Below are positions 35,035 through 43,995 of a stretch of DNA of 64,000 nucleotides, one piece after another. Source of the stretch: Reyranella sp. CPCC 100927 (GTDB taxonomy: Bacteria > Pseudomonadota > Alphaproteobacteria > Reyranellales > Reyranellaceae); NCBI RefSeq assembly GCF_007859315.1, contig NZ_VOHA01000010.1, forward strand, positions 185,640-249,639, read 5' to 3'. The notes beneath the pieces were generated by a model, which had not been told where the DNA came from, ran no database searches, and was given only the letters and a program-made list of their open reading frames with translations. Within the stretch, counting starts at the first letter, position 1, and every line of letters begins with the position of its first letter. The translations under genes were made by a program, and so were the position numbers.

Positions 35035-36984
35035 TCACGGAGAGGTCACCGCCATCGGCGTCGGGACCAAGGCCGGTGGTGCTGGCGCCGGATCTTCGTC
35101 TTCGTCGATCACGGGCAGGTACAGCAGGAATGTCGTGCCCTGCCCGACGGCACTGCGCACGGTCAGGAAACCACCCGACTGGTGCACGAAGCCGTAGACA
35201 CCGGCCAGACCCAGACCCGTCCCTCGACCTTCACCCTTGGTCGTGAAGAACGGCTCGAAGATGTGCGCGCGAACCTCGGGCGTCATGCCGAGGCCGGTAT
35301 CTCGCACCGCGATCTCGACCCAGTGTCCCACGCGCAGCTCAGGCTGGGTTTCGACATCGCCGGCAGTGAAAATACGCGGACAGGCCGTCACGTGCAGTTC
35401 ACCACCGTCAGGCATGGCGTCGCGCGCGTTGACCGCCAGGTTCAAGATGGCCGTCTCGAAGCCGCTGCGATCCAGCCGGCAGCGCGGCAGGTCGTCGCCG
35501 ATGTCGAGCAGCAATCGGATGCGCCCCGACAAGGCGCTGGTGATCAGGCTGACGAGACCCTGCAGCAGGGCTCCCACCGCGATATCGCGCGGCTCCAACG
35601 GCCGGCGGCGCGCGAACATCATCAGCCGGGACACCACGTCGGCGCCGCGCGTGCCGGCTGCCAGCGCCGATGCGATCTTTCTCTGGAACGGCGAGTCCGC
35701 CGGCAGCTCGTCGGCGATGCCCTCCAGCTTCGCCATGATGATGGCCAGCACATTGTTGAAGTCATGCGCGACGCCGCCCGTGAGCTGGCCGATGGCCTCC
35801 AGCTTCTGGCTCTGGCGCAAGCTTGCCTCGGCCTGCGCCAGGCGAGCCTCGGCGCGGCGCTGGCGTGTGACATCCTTGGCGATCACCAGCCGCGCCGGCT
35901 TGCGGTTGAATCGGATTGATCCGGAGGTGATGGCGTTGTCGATGATCGTGCCGTCCCTGGTGACCTGAGGCCACACTCCACGGTCGCGCATGTCGATTTG
36001 CGCGTCGGTGCTGGTCACCAGCTGCTTCAGCCGAGCCTGATCATCGAGCGGATGCAGGTCGAAAATACGCCGCTGCCGGAACTCCTCACTGCTGTAGCCG
36101 TACGCCGCGCGCGCCGCCTCGTTCGCCTCGATGATCCGGAACGTCTCGCGATCGTGCACCCACATCGCGTTGGGATTCTTCTCGAACAGGTAGCGAAAGT
36201 TCTCCTCGCTCTGCTGCAGGCGTTGCGTCATCACCGTAACAATCGCCATCAGCAGAACCACCGCAGCGGCAGCAGTGACAATACTCGCGAACGTCCCCGA
36301 TGGCAGGCCGGTCAACCTACGCAGCGGATCGCTGACCGGGAAACAGAACATCGACTCCATCCCGGTGTAGTGCATGACGGTAACGGCGAGACCGAGGATC
36401 ACGGCGCCACCAGCCTGCCGCGCGATCCTCCCCGCGTCCGAGCCGGCGGCGCCGAACCGCACCTTCAACGCGACAATCGCGAATACCGCAGCGAAGACGA
36501 TGGACGCGGCGACCATCGTCAGGTCGTAGCGGACCAGCGCTTCCACCTGAAGCGCGGCCATGCCGGTGTAATGCATGGTGCCGATGCCAACGCCCATGAG
36601 CGTGCCGCCCAACACCAGCCGGCGCATGCTAACGTCAGGCCGCGCCACGACATGAAGGGTGATTCCGGCAGCCACCATGGCCGGCACGACCGACGCCACG
36701 GTGACCGCCGCACCATACGAAACCGGAACCGGCAACACATGGGCCAGCATCGCCACGAAATGCATGCACCAGATACCGCCGCCCATGGCGACGGCACCGC
36801 CGGCCAGCCAGCGCATGCGCAGGGCTGAATCGCGCAGCTCGATGATGCGGTCAGCGAACTGAAGGAACGTGAAGCTGGCAACGACCGCCATGACACATGA
36901 CAGAACGACCAATCCACGATCGTATGTATCCGGCAGCGCCTGTGCCAGATCACGTCCGATGACAAAGAATGTTGCGAGATCCAT
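35035..36984 (-). CDS. MHYT-domain sensor histidine kinase with PAS (second paralogue)
   Basis: 649 aa, same domain order as the kinase at 21.3-23.3 kb: seven-helix MHYT domain with WCMHF (72-76), GTMHYTGMAA (135-144) and VMHYTGMES (203-211), PAS, HisKA with VAHDFNN, and HATPase with NLAVNARDAMPDGG and GTGLGLAGVYGF. Its third MHYT motif is intact, whereas the other kinase has DYTAM there. No response regulator adjacent. A separate paralogous pair about 13 kb apart, possibly sensing the same or a related gas or copper signal. Confidence 0.93.
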   Translation of the reverse strand: MDLATFFVIGRDLAQALPDTYDRGLVVLSCVMAVVASFTFLQFADRIIELRDSALRMRWLAGGAVAMGGGIWCMHFVAMLAHVLPVPVSYGAAVTVASVVPAMVAAGITLHVVARPDVSMRRLVLGGTLMGVGIGTMHYTGMAALQVEALVRYDLTMVAASIVFAAVFAIVALKVRFGAAGSDAGRIARQAGGAVILGLAVTVMHYTGMESMFCFPVSDPLRRLTGLPSGTFASIVTAAAAVVLLMAIVTVMTQRLQQSEENFRYLFEKNPNAMWVHDRETFRIIEANEAARAAYGYSSEEFRQRRIFDLHPLDDQARLKQLVTSTDAQIDMRDRGVWPQVTRDGTIIDNAITSGSIRFNRKPARLVIAKDVTRQRRAEARLAQAEASLRQSQKLEAIGQLTGGVAHDFNNVLAIIMAKLEGIADELPADSPFQRKIASALAAGTRGADVVSRLMMFARRRPLEPRDIAVGALLQGLVSLITSALSGRIRLLLDIGDDLPRCRLDRSGFETAILNLAVNARDAMPDGGELHVTACPRIFTAGDVETQPELRVGHWVEIAVRDTGLGMTPEVRAHIFEPFFTTKGEGRGTGLGLAGVYGFVHQSGGFLTVRSAVGQGTTFLLYLPVIDEDEDPAPAPPALVPTPMAVTSP

Positions 36985-37350
36985 AAGTCGAAGAATCGAA
37001 CACCGAAGACGACGATAGAAATCCTGCGATCAACTCGGCGATAGACACCATCCGCCCCGCGGGCCACCCGCCCACGACCAACCGACGATGCCGCAACACC
37101 CCGCACCGAAACCAAAATCGTACTGAAAAAAGTTACATGCTCGGCATGCGGCCGGCATACGGGAATTGATCCAATTCGGATTCTTCGCGCAGTTGCAGAA
37201 ACACCCTAGTCCGCGATGCAGGGTTACCACCCGACTGCTCTGTAGGCGCGTTGCGAAAGCGTTCTGATCACGATATTGCCGATGTCCCACGCGCCCGCGG
37301 TCATAGGCGACCCCGCCAGCCGATGTCGGCCCCACCCACATGCCTGTGTC
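36985..37350. other. Divergent intergenic region with inverted repeat
   Basis: 366 bp between the MHYT kinase (leftward) and a hypothetical gene (rightward). It contains the inverted repeat GAATTG-ATC-CAATTC (37163-37177), a possible operator, and a more AT-rich stretch near 37120-37135. No gene seen. Confidence 0.5.
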
Positions 37351-38046
37351 ATGGCCAACCGATCCTATCTCTATGCGCTGAGCACCCAGCCGGCACACTA
37401 CGCTGACCGGCCCGAAACCATCACCGGCCTTTCAGAGTGGCCCTATGATGTCCCGCTGGCCTACTACATCCTTCTGTCCGGCAACCCGCGTCTGTGCGCA
37501 TCCCTTGTCTCGGACGGCTTCGAGAACGACAGTCCCGACAATCGCACACGGCTGTACGCGATTACCGGAGATTTCGAGACCGGCCTGGCGCGCTTCGAGC
37601 GTTTTGCCGCTGTCGTGCGCCGTGCCGCGCCAGATACGTCAACGCTTCTGCGCGAGTCGTTGGCCGAAGCCGCGGGTTTCCTTACCAACCATCGCAATCG
37701 CTACTTCCTTCTGGAGACGATCGAGCTCGACTGCATGAGCGCCGCGGATGGCGCTGCCCTGCAAGAAGCCACCCAAAAGCACGTGGCAGCGGCCTGGGCC
37801 GCCGGTGCGGCCGTGGATGCGCTGTCGCGGTTTGACTTCATGGCCACGCGGCAATTCCGTCGCGCGATTGCCGATGGCCGGGACAGCTTGGCCCCTTTCA
37901 AGGGTCTGAGCTTGGCCGACGATTTCGACCATCGCGACAAGGACCGGATCATGGGTGTCGGTTTCTGGACGACGATCCTCTACTTCGCGCTCCAGGACCG
38001 CCAAGCCTTCGAAGAACGCCTTAGAACCGGCGACGGTTTGCAATAA
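37351..38046 (+). CDS. Conserved hypothetical protein (MANRSYLY-start family)
   Basis: 231 aa from ATG 37351; the frame is open to 37276 but family members begin ANRSYLY. Recognisable segments: MANRSYLYAL, GLSEWPYDVPLAY and LLSGNPRLCAS, which resemble a widespread uncharacterised family of bacterial proteins (DUF7822-like). No membrane segment or catalytic motif. Convergent with livM (12 bp between stops). Confidence 0.8.
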   Translation: MANRSYLYALSTQPAHYADRPETITGLSEWPYDVPLAYYILLSGNPRLCASLVSDGFENDSPDNRTRLYAITGDFETGLARFERFAAVVRRAAPDTSTLLRESLAEAAGFLTNHRNRYFLLETIELDCMSAADGAALQEATQKHVAAAWAAGAAVDALSRFDFMATRQFRRAIADGRDSLAPFKGLSLADDFDHRDKDRIMGVGFWTTILYFALQDRQAFEERLRTGDGLQ

Positions 38047-38058
38047 ACGAGAATCCTG

Positions 38059-39144
38059 TCAGCCGGCCGAGGTACGCGCGCCGAGGCTGCGCAAGCGGCC
38101 GACGATGCCGGTGGGGAAGAAGTAGACACAGAGAATGAACAGCAGGCCCAGCCACAGCAGCCAGCGGTCGGGGTGCAGCAGGTTGGCCAGCAGCGGCACG
38201 CCGGCGGTGGCCTGGCTGGCGGCGGCCATGGCGTCCTGCAGGTAGTTTTGGGCCAGGATCAGCACCGTGGCGCCCAACACGGCGCCGTATATCGTTCCCA
38301 TGCCGCCGATCACCACCATCAGCAGGATGTCGACCATCAGGTCGAAGCTCAGCGTCGTGTCGGGACCGGTGTGACGCAGCCACAGCGCCAGCAGAACACC
38401 AGCCATAGCGGCCGCCGCAGCGGCGATGCAGCTGGCGATGGTACGGTAGACGACAGTGCGGTAGCCGATCGCCTCGGCGCGAAAGGCGTTCTCGCGGATC
38501 GCCATCAGCACGCGGCCGAACGGCGAGTTCACCACCCGCATCATCGCCAGCACCAAGGCCAGCGACACCACGAAAACCAGATAGTAGGCAACGATGCGGC
38601 CATTGATGGTGACACCCAGCACATCGGCATCGAACAGGCGGAACGCCGGCCTCAGCGCCTCCGGCACGCGGTAGTTCAGGCCGTCCTCGCCGCCGGTGAT
38701 GCCCGACAGCTGCGAGGCCAGGATGGCGAAGGCGCTGGCCACGGCCAGTGTAATCATGGCGAAGAAAATGGTGCGCACGCGCAGGCTGAACAGGCCAATC
38801 AATGCCGCCAGCACGACGGCGATGGCGACGCCGGCCAATGTGCCCAGCGCCACGGTGCCCCAGTCCGGCGACAGGCGCGCCAGCGCGATGGCAACGCCAT
38901 AGCCGCCGATGCCGAAAAACATGGTGTGCGCGAACGACACGATGCCGGTGTAGCCCAGCAGCAGGTCGTAGCTGGCCGCCAGCACGATGAAGACGCAGAT
39001 CTTCACTGCCACGTTGAGTGACTTGGCGCCGGGAAACAGGAACGGCGCCAGAGCCAGCGCCACGACGATGACGATCAGCGCCGCCGCCAGCCAGCGGCTG
39101 CGCGGCAGGTCGTCGGAGAGGACGGCACGCAGCACGGCGCTCAC
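38059..39144 (-). CDS. livM: Liv-type ABC transporter permease LivM (cassette 1)
   Basis: 361 aa from GTG 39144, which overlaps the livH stop (GTGA), so it is co-translated. It has 9-10 membrane helices with DLLLGYTGIVSFAHTMFFGIGGY, the permease landmark GGMGTIYGAVLGA and the EAA-like loop around AIRENAFRAEAIGY. It partners LivH in importing branched-chain amino acids or, as often in alphaproteobacteria, aromatic acids, urea or other amides. The longer open frame upstream is antisense shadow. Confidence 0.92.
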   Translation of the reverse strand: MSAVLRAVLSDDLPRSRWLAAALIVIVVALALAPFLFPGAKSLNVAVKICVFIVLAASYDLLLGYTGIVSFAHTMFFGIGGYGVAIALARLSPDWGTVALGTLAGVAIAVVLAALIGLFSLRVRTIFFAMITLAVASAFAILASQLSGITGGEDGLNYRVPEALRPAFRLFDADVLGVTINGRIVAYYLVFVVSLALVLAMMRVVNSPFGRVLMAIRENAFRAEAIGYRTVVYRTIASCIAAAAAAMAGVLLALWLRHTGPDTTLSFDLMVDILLMVVIGGMGTIYGAVLGATVLILAQNYLQDAMAAASQATAGVPLLANLLHPDRWLLWLGLLFILCVYFFPTGIVGRLRSLGARTSAG

Positions 39145-40157
39145 CGCTTGGCCACGGGATAGAGGCCCTGCGGGCGCCACAGCAGGATCAGCGCCATCAA
39201 CAGGATGTTGGAGCCCAACGCCACCTTCGGCGCCAGGAAGCCAACATAGTTGGCGACCAACCCCACCAGCAGCGCGCCCACGAAGCAACCGCCGACCGAG
39301 CCCAGGCCGCCGATGATGATGACGATGAAGATCAGCACCATCACCTGAGCACCGATGGCGGCCGTCACCGTCTCCTGGTAGAGCGCCCACAGGGCGCCGC
39401 CCAGCCCGGCCAGCGCCGAGCCGACCACGAAGACACCCACAAAGACTCGACGGATGCGGTAGCCCAGGGCCTCGACCATCTCGCTGTTCTCGACGCCGGC
39501 GCGTACCAAGAGCCCGATGCGCGTGCGGCTGAGCACCAGTTGCATGGCGACGAACACGACCAGGCCGACGGCGACAGCCAGCACGCGATACTTCTCGATC
39601 GCCACGTCGCCGATGATGAAGGCGCCGCGCAGCGCCGGCGGTCGCGTCAAGGTGATCTGATCAGGACCCCACACCACCTTCAGGAGCTGCTCAGCCACGA
39701 TCAGGCCGCCCATCGTGACCAGGATCTGCTTGAGGTGTTGGCCGTAGACCGGTTTGACGATCACGCGCTCGAAGCCCCAGCCGAGCGCGCCACTCAGCGC
39801 CATGGCCGCCAGCACGGCCGGCGCCACGGCGGCGAGGTTGAGCCACAGGCTGTCGCTGGCCATCCACGGCCCCATTGCCAACATGACGCTGGCGGCCACG
39901 AAGGCACCCACGGCGATGAAGGCCCCATGCCCGAAATTCAGCACGTCCATCAGACCGAACGTGAGCGTCAGGCCCGAGGCCATGACGAAGATCATCAGCC
40001 CCATGGCGAGGCCGGCGACGGTGAGCGTGAGCCAGCTGGCCGGCGAGCCCACCAGCGGCAGCGAGACGATCACCAGCGCCGGCACCAGCAGCAGCGGCGC
40101 GATGTCCCGCCGTGCCTGTACGGGCGGCGGGTTGTCGGTGATGGAGGCGTCGGTCAT
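39141..40157 (-). CDS. livH: Liv-type ABC transporter permease LivH (cassette 1)
   Basis: 338 aa from ATG 40157 with GGGGAGG upstream; the open frame runs further but into repeats. It has membrane segments and the family motif SGLTLTFGLMDVLNFGHGAF near residues 50-70, the EAA-like VENSEMVEALGYRI and GGLGSVGGCFVGA. A palindromic element separates it from livF and it overlaps livM by 4 bp. Confidence 0.92.
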   Translation of the reverse strand: MTDASITDNPPPVQARRDIAPLLLVPALVIVSLPLVGSPASWLTLTVAGLAMGLMIFVMASGLTLTFGLMDVLNFGHGAFIAVGAFVAASVMLAMGPWMASDSLWLNLAAVAPAVLAAMALSGALGWGFERVIVKPVYGQHLKQILVTMGGLIVAEQLLKVVWGPDQITLTRPPALRGAFIIGDVAIEKYRVLAVAVGLVVFVAMQLVLSRTRIGLLVRAGVENSEMVEALGYRIRRVFVGVFVVGSALAGLGGALWALYQETVTAAIGAQVMVLIFIVIIIGGLGSVGGCFVGALLVGLVANYVGFLAPKVALGSNILLMALILLWRPQGLYPVAKR

Positions 40158-40163
40158 GGCGTT

Positions 40164-40323
40164 CGCCTCCCCACGCAGTGGGGAGGTGCCCCGAAACGAC
40201 GTTTCGACGCTTGGCGTCGAAACGTCGGTGGGCGGAGGGGAGCCGACGTGGCCTCTGTAACAAGCATCACCTTGGCTCCCCCTCCGGCCTTCGGCCACCT
40301 CCCCCAACTCCATTGGGGGAGGG
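40164..40323. repeat. Multi-hairpin intergenic element in the liv operon
   Basis: Four nested inverted repeats between livF and livH: CCTCCCCAC/GTGGGGAGG (40166-40186), GACGTTTCGACGC/GCGTCGAAACGTC with a 3-base loop (40198-40226), GGAGGGGAGCC/GGCTCCCCCTCC, and CCTCCCCCAA/TTGGGGGAGG near the livF stop. A composite of dispersed palindromic units rather than a gene. Confidence 0.75.
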
Positions 40324-40329
40324 AAACGC

Positions 40330-41055
40330 TCATTGGTGTGTATCCATGCCGAGGCCCAGCAGGTGCTGCTGCAAGGCAGTGTCGGCGGCGAACGTCTGCA
40401 TGGTGTCGCTGTGCACCGTACGACCATCGTCCATCACAGCCACCGTATCGCCCAGGCGACGTGCGAAGGCGAAGTTCTGCTCGACCACCAGCAGGGTCGA
40501 CTCGCTGTCCTTCAACTCGCGGAACGCTTCGATCATGTTGGCGATGATGGCGGGCGCCAGCCCCTTGGTGGGCTCGTCGATCAGCAGCAGGCGACGCGGC
40601 TCGATGATGGCGCGCGCTACGGCCAGCATCTGCTTCTGGCCGCCGGACAGCAGGCCGGCCGGCAGAGTCCAAAAGCGCTTCAGCGCCGGGAAGCGTGCGA
40701 AGATACGATCGAGGCGCTCGCTGCGCGGCGGCCCGCCGCGCGCCGCCAATACCAGGTTCTCCTGTACCGTCAGATCGGCGAAGATCGCCATCGACTCGGG
40801 CACATAGGCGATGCCCAATCGCGCGATGTCGGCGGTCTGCAGCCGCGTGATGTCGCGACCATCGAAGCGCACCTCGCCGGCGCTGGCGCGCCATAAGCCC
40901 ATGATGGTGCGCAGGGTCGTGGTCTTGCCGGCGCCGTTGCGACCCAGCAGCATCGTAAGTCCGCCTTCCGGCACGTCGAACGCGACGCCGTGCAGGATAT
41001 GGTAGCGGCCGATATGGGTCTCGACGCCACGCAGGCTCAGCAGCGGTTCAGCCAT
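40330..41055 (-). CDS. livF: Liv-type ABC transporter ATPase LivF (cassette 1)
   Basis: 241 aa from ATG 41055. Walker A GRNGAGKTTTL (residues 38-48), signature LSGGQKQMLAVARA, Walker B LLLIDEPTKGLAP, with VVEQN. It overlaps the livG stop by 8 bp. It energises the LivH/LivM permease. The frame is open further upstream but only within livG. Confidence 0.93.
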   Translation of the reverse strand: MAEPLLSLRGVETHIGRYHILHGVAFDVPEGGLTMLLGRNGAGKTTTLRTIMGLWRASAGEVRFDGRDITRLQTADIARLGIAYVPESMAIFADLTVQENLVLAARGGPPRSERLDRIFARFPALKRFWTLPAGLLSGGQKQMLAVARAIIEPRRLLLIDEPTKGLAPAIIANMIEAFRELKDSESTLLVVEQNFAFARRLGDTVAVMDDGRTVHSDTMQTFAADTALQQHLLGLGMDTHQ

Positions 41056-41806
41056 GGTCGGACTCCGCTGCGCCGCCGAGGTAAGCCTCGCGCACCACGT
41101 CGGAATGGATGACCTCGGCCGGCGGACCGTCGGCCACCAGTCGGCCGTGGTGCAGCACCACGATGCGGTCCGACAGCGAGCGCACGACGTCCATCTTGTG
41201 CTCGACCAGCAGGATGGTCTTGTCGCCGCGGGCCTTGATGGCGGCGATGACGTCGAGCACCGCCGGCACGTCATCGACGCTCATACCCGCCGTCGGCTCG
41301 TCGAACATGAAGACGTCGGGCTCCAGTGCCAGCAGGATAGCCACTTCCAGCTTGCGCTGATCACCGTGCGCGAGCGTGGCCGATATCGCGCCGGCGCGAT
41401 CGGCCAGCGCCACGGCCTTGAGGTGCGCCATCGCCTGATCGGTGAGATCCTGGTGGCGGGCGGCGCGGCTCAGCAGGTCAAGCGTACGGCCGCTTCTGGC
41501 CTGCACGGCCAGCCGCACGTTCTCCAACGCCGTCAGGTTGGGGAACAGGTTGGTGAGCTGAAAGGCGCGACCCAGGCCGAGCTGCGCGCGCCGGGGTGCC
41601 GCGAGTGCCGTGATGTCCCTGCCCTTCAGCCGCACGCGCCCTGCCGTGGCGGCGAGCTGGCCGGAGATCAGGTTGAAGTAAGTGGTCTTGCCGGCCCCGT
41701 TGGGGCCGACGATAGCCGTCAAGGTGCCGGGATGGAAGGCGCAGGACACGCCATCGACGGCGGCATGGCCGCCGAAGCGGATGGTGAGACCCTCGGTTTC
41801 GAGCAT
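41048..41806 (-). CDS. livG: Liv-type ABC transporter ATPase LivG (cassette 1)
   Basis: 252 aa. Walker A GPNGAGKTTYFNL (residues 34-46), AFQLTNLFPNLTALENV, Walker B VFMFDEPTAGMS and LLVEHKMDVV. The signature is LAHGDQRKLEVAI, divergent from LSGGQ as is normal for LivG. It is the first ATPase after the binding protein, separated by a 180-bp repeat region. Confidence 0.93.
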   Translation of the reverse strand: MLETEGLTIRFGGHAAVDGVSCAFHPGTLTAIVGPNGAGKTTYFNLISGQLAATAGRVRLKGRDITALAAPRRAQLGLGRAFQLTNLFPNLTALENVRLAVQARSGRTLDLLSRAARHQDLTDQAMAHLKAVALADRAGAISATLAHGDQRKLEVAILLALEPDVFMFDEPTAGMSVDDVPAVLDVIAAIKARGDKTILLVEHKMDVVRSLSDRIVVLHHGRLVADGPPAEVIHSDVVREAYLGGAAESDHG

Positions 41807-41823
41807 TGGGGGGTTACGCCGTG

Positions 41824-41987
41824 ATCTCCTCTCCCGCGATGCGGGAGAGGAAGGGGCCCATCGCGGCAGCGATGGGAAGGTGAGGGATTAAGGACGAGGT
41901 ATCTCGCGCATGAAGCATGGTGCGTGAAGCCCTCACCCGCCGGACGCTGCGCGCCCGGCGACCTCTCCCGCTTGCGGGAGAGGTGAC
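41824..41987. repeat. Dispersed palindromic repeat, CCTCTCCCGC type
   Basis: Two hairpins: CCTCTCCCGC-GAT-GCGGGAGAGG (41828-41850) and CCTCTCCCGC-TT-GCGGGAGAGG (41962-41983), joined by GGGCCCATCGC-type complementary sequence. It lies between livK and livG, directly after the binding-protein gene. Confidence 0.8.
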
Positions 41988-41989
41988 GC

Positions 41990-43183
41990 TCAACGCTTGA
42001 CCCGGATGGGCAGCTTCATCTCGTCGGCCGGGATCTCGCGCACGAGGTCGAGCAAGTCGGTATTGTCGGGCGGATTGACCTTCATCTTCCAGTGATACAT
42101 CACCTGAAGCGCCTGGTGATCTTCCTTGCGGAACGTCATCTTGCCCTTGGGCGTGTCGAAGCTCATGCCCTCCATGGCGGCAATCAGCTTCTCGCTGTCG
42201 GTCGATTTCGCCTTCTTCACCGCCTCGACGACGGCCAGCGCCGCGCTCATGCCGCCGGCCACGAAGAAGTCGGGCGGTGCGCCGTTGTTGCGCTTCTTGT
42301 ACTCGGCCACCAGCCAATCGTTCACCGGGTTCTTGGGGAAGCCCCAGTAGTAATAGATCGCGCCTTCCAGGCCGGCGAACTGCTTCCAGCCCGCCATCAC
42401 CGGCAGGATGTTGCCGCCGGGCGCCACCTCGATGCCGAAGCGCTCGGGCTTGAGGTCCATCAGTTTGGGCAGCGGATGGGCGCCGGCCCACACCACGGCA
42501 ATGATCTTGCGGCCGGGCTTGTCCTTCAGCGCATCAAAGATACGCTGGGCCGGGGCCGTGAAGTCGGTGGTCTGCTGCGGGGCGTACTCCTCGTGCACGA
42601 TCTTGGCCTTGCTGCCGACGGCGGCCAGCGCCTCCTTCAGCGAGGCAATCCCGTCGCGCCCGAAGGCGTAGTCCTGTGCCAGGGTGGCGATGTGGATGTT
42701 CTCGTCCTTCAGGGTGACGGCGCCGGCGAGCGCATCCTGGGTCGAGTTGCGGCCAGTGCGGAAAATGTAGCGGTTCCACTTGTCGCCGGTGATCTGGTCG
42801 GCCACCGCCGGCTCGACCAGCAGGATCTTCTTGTACTCCTCGGCCACTGGCAGCATGGCCAGTGCCGCGGCAGACGAGGTGGTGCCGACGGCGATGTCGA
42901 CCTTGTCGTCGCCATAGGCCTGCTCCAGCGCCGCCTTGGCGACGTCGGGCTTGAGCTGGTCGTCCTTGAGGATGACCTGGATCTTGCGGCCCTCCAGCTC
43001 GAGCTTGCCCTGCGTGGCGTACTCCAGGCCCAGCATGAACCCGGCCTCGGTCTGGCGCGCATAGGCCTCCAGCGGTCCGGTCTTGCCGTAGATCAGGGCG
43101 ATTTTCAGCGGCTGCTGCGCCATCGCCATGCCGGCTGCCAGCACCATGCCCACCAGGGCCAAGCCTCCCACCACGCGTCTCAC
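41990..43183 (-). CDS. livK: Liv-type ABC substrate-binding protein (cassette 1)
   Basis: 397 aa from GTG 43183, chosen because AAGGAGG lies 6 bases upstream. The signal peptide RRVVGGLALVGMVLAAGMAMAQ is followed by PLKIALIYGKTGPLEAYARQ, typical of type I periplasmic amino-acid-binding proteins; VGTTSSAAALA and ADQITGDKWN follow. It heads cassette 1 (livK-G-F-H-M, all minus). The divergence from LivJ suggests a ligand such as an aromatic or aliphatic acid, but this is inference. Confidence 0.9.
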   Translation of the reverse strand: MRRVVGGLALVGMVLAAGMAMAQQPLKIALIYGKTGPLEAYARQTEAGFMLGLEYATQGKLELEGRKIQVILKDDQLKPDVAKAALEQAYGDDKVDIAVGTTSSAAALAMLPVAEEYKKILLVEPAVADQITGDKWNRYIFRTGRNSTQDALAGAVTLKDENIHIATLAQDYAFGRDGIASLKEALAAVGSKAKIVHEEYAPQQTTDFTAPAQRIFDALKDKPGRKIIAVVWAGAHPLPKLMDLKPERFGIEVAPGGNILPVMAGWKQFAGLEGAIYYYWGFPKNPVNDWLVAEYKKRNNGAPPDFFVAGGMSAALAVVEAVKKAKSTDSEKLIAAMEGMSFDTPKGKMTFRKEDHQALQVMYHWKMKVNPPDNTDLLDLVREIPADEMKLPIRVKR

Positions 43184-43284
43184 GGCAGCCTCCTTGTAAC
43201 AATACGACATCTTAGTTTTTGCGCTCTTGCGTAGTTGCCCGCATGCATTGGCCCGAGTCAATGCGGGACACGTGTCGGGGATCA

Positions 43285-43995
43285 CTACACGCCCAGATAG
43301 CGCTCCCACAGCGCGCGGTCGGCAGCCAGTTCAGCCGAACCGCCGGTCCACGCCACGCGGCCGCGGTCCAGAATGGTATGCCGATCGGCGATTCCCGTGA
43401 GCCGGTCGATATGCTTGTCGATGATCAGGATGGCCAAGCCTGTCGCACGCAGGGCATGCAAGGCGCACCAGATCGCTTCGCGCAGTAGCGGCGCCAAGCC
43501 CTCGGTCGCCTCATCCAGGACCAGCAGGACGGGATTGGTCAGCAACGCCCGCCCGATCGCCAGCATCTGCTGCTCGCCGCCGGAGAGCTGTGACCCGAGG
43601 TTGCCCAGACGGTTGGCCAACGGTGGAAACAGGTCCAGCACACGCTCCAAGGTCCACGGACCGGCCACGGCACGGCGGTTGGCGGCGAACGCCACCAGGT
43701 TCTCGCGCACGGTGAGATTGGGAAAGATCCGACGCCCTTCCGGCACCAGGCCCAGCCCGGCGCGGCCGATCCAGTCGGCCCCGCGTTGCCCCACCGCCTC
43801 GCCGGCGAACCGGATTGTCCCGCCGGTGGGCCGCAGCAGGCCCGCGATACAGCGCACCGTCGTGGTCTTGCCCATGCCATTGCGCCCGAGCAGGGTCGCA
43901 GCCTCGCCCGCCGCGATGCGCAGGTCGATGCCGAACAGTACCTGGCCGGCACCATAACCGGCCGAAAGATTGTCGATCTCCAGCACGTCGCTCAT
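43285..43995 (-). CDS. livF: Liv-type ABC transporter ATPase LivF (cassette 2)
   Basis: 236 aa from ATG 43995. Walker A GRNGMGKTTTV (residues 37-47), LVPEGRRIFPNLTVRENL, signature LSGGEQQMLAIGRA and Walker B LLVLDEATEGLAP (the usual Pro of DEP is Ala). It overlaps livG of cassette 2 by 4 bp and is the last gene of the cassette. Confidence 0.92.
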   Translation of the reverse strand: MSDVLEIDNLSAGYGAGQVLFGIDLRIAAGEAATLLGRNGMGKTTTVRCIAGLLRPTGGTIRFAGEAVGQRGADWIGRAGLGLVPEGRRIFPNLTVRENLVAFAANRRAVAGPWTLERVLDLFPPLANRLGNLGSQLSGGEQQMLAIGRALLTNPVLLVLDEATEGLAPLLREAIWCALHALRATGLAILIIDKHIDRLTGIADRHTILDRGRVAWTGGSAELAADRALWERYLGV

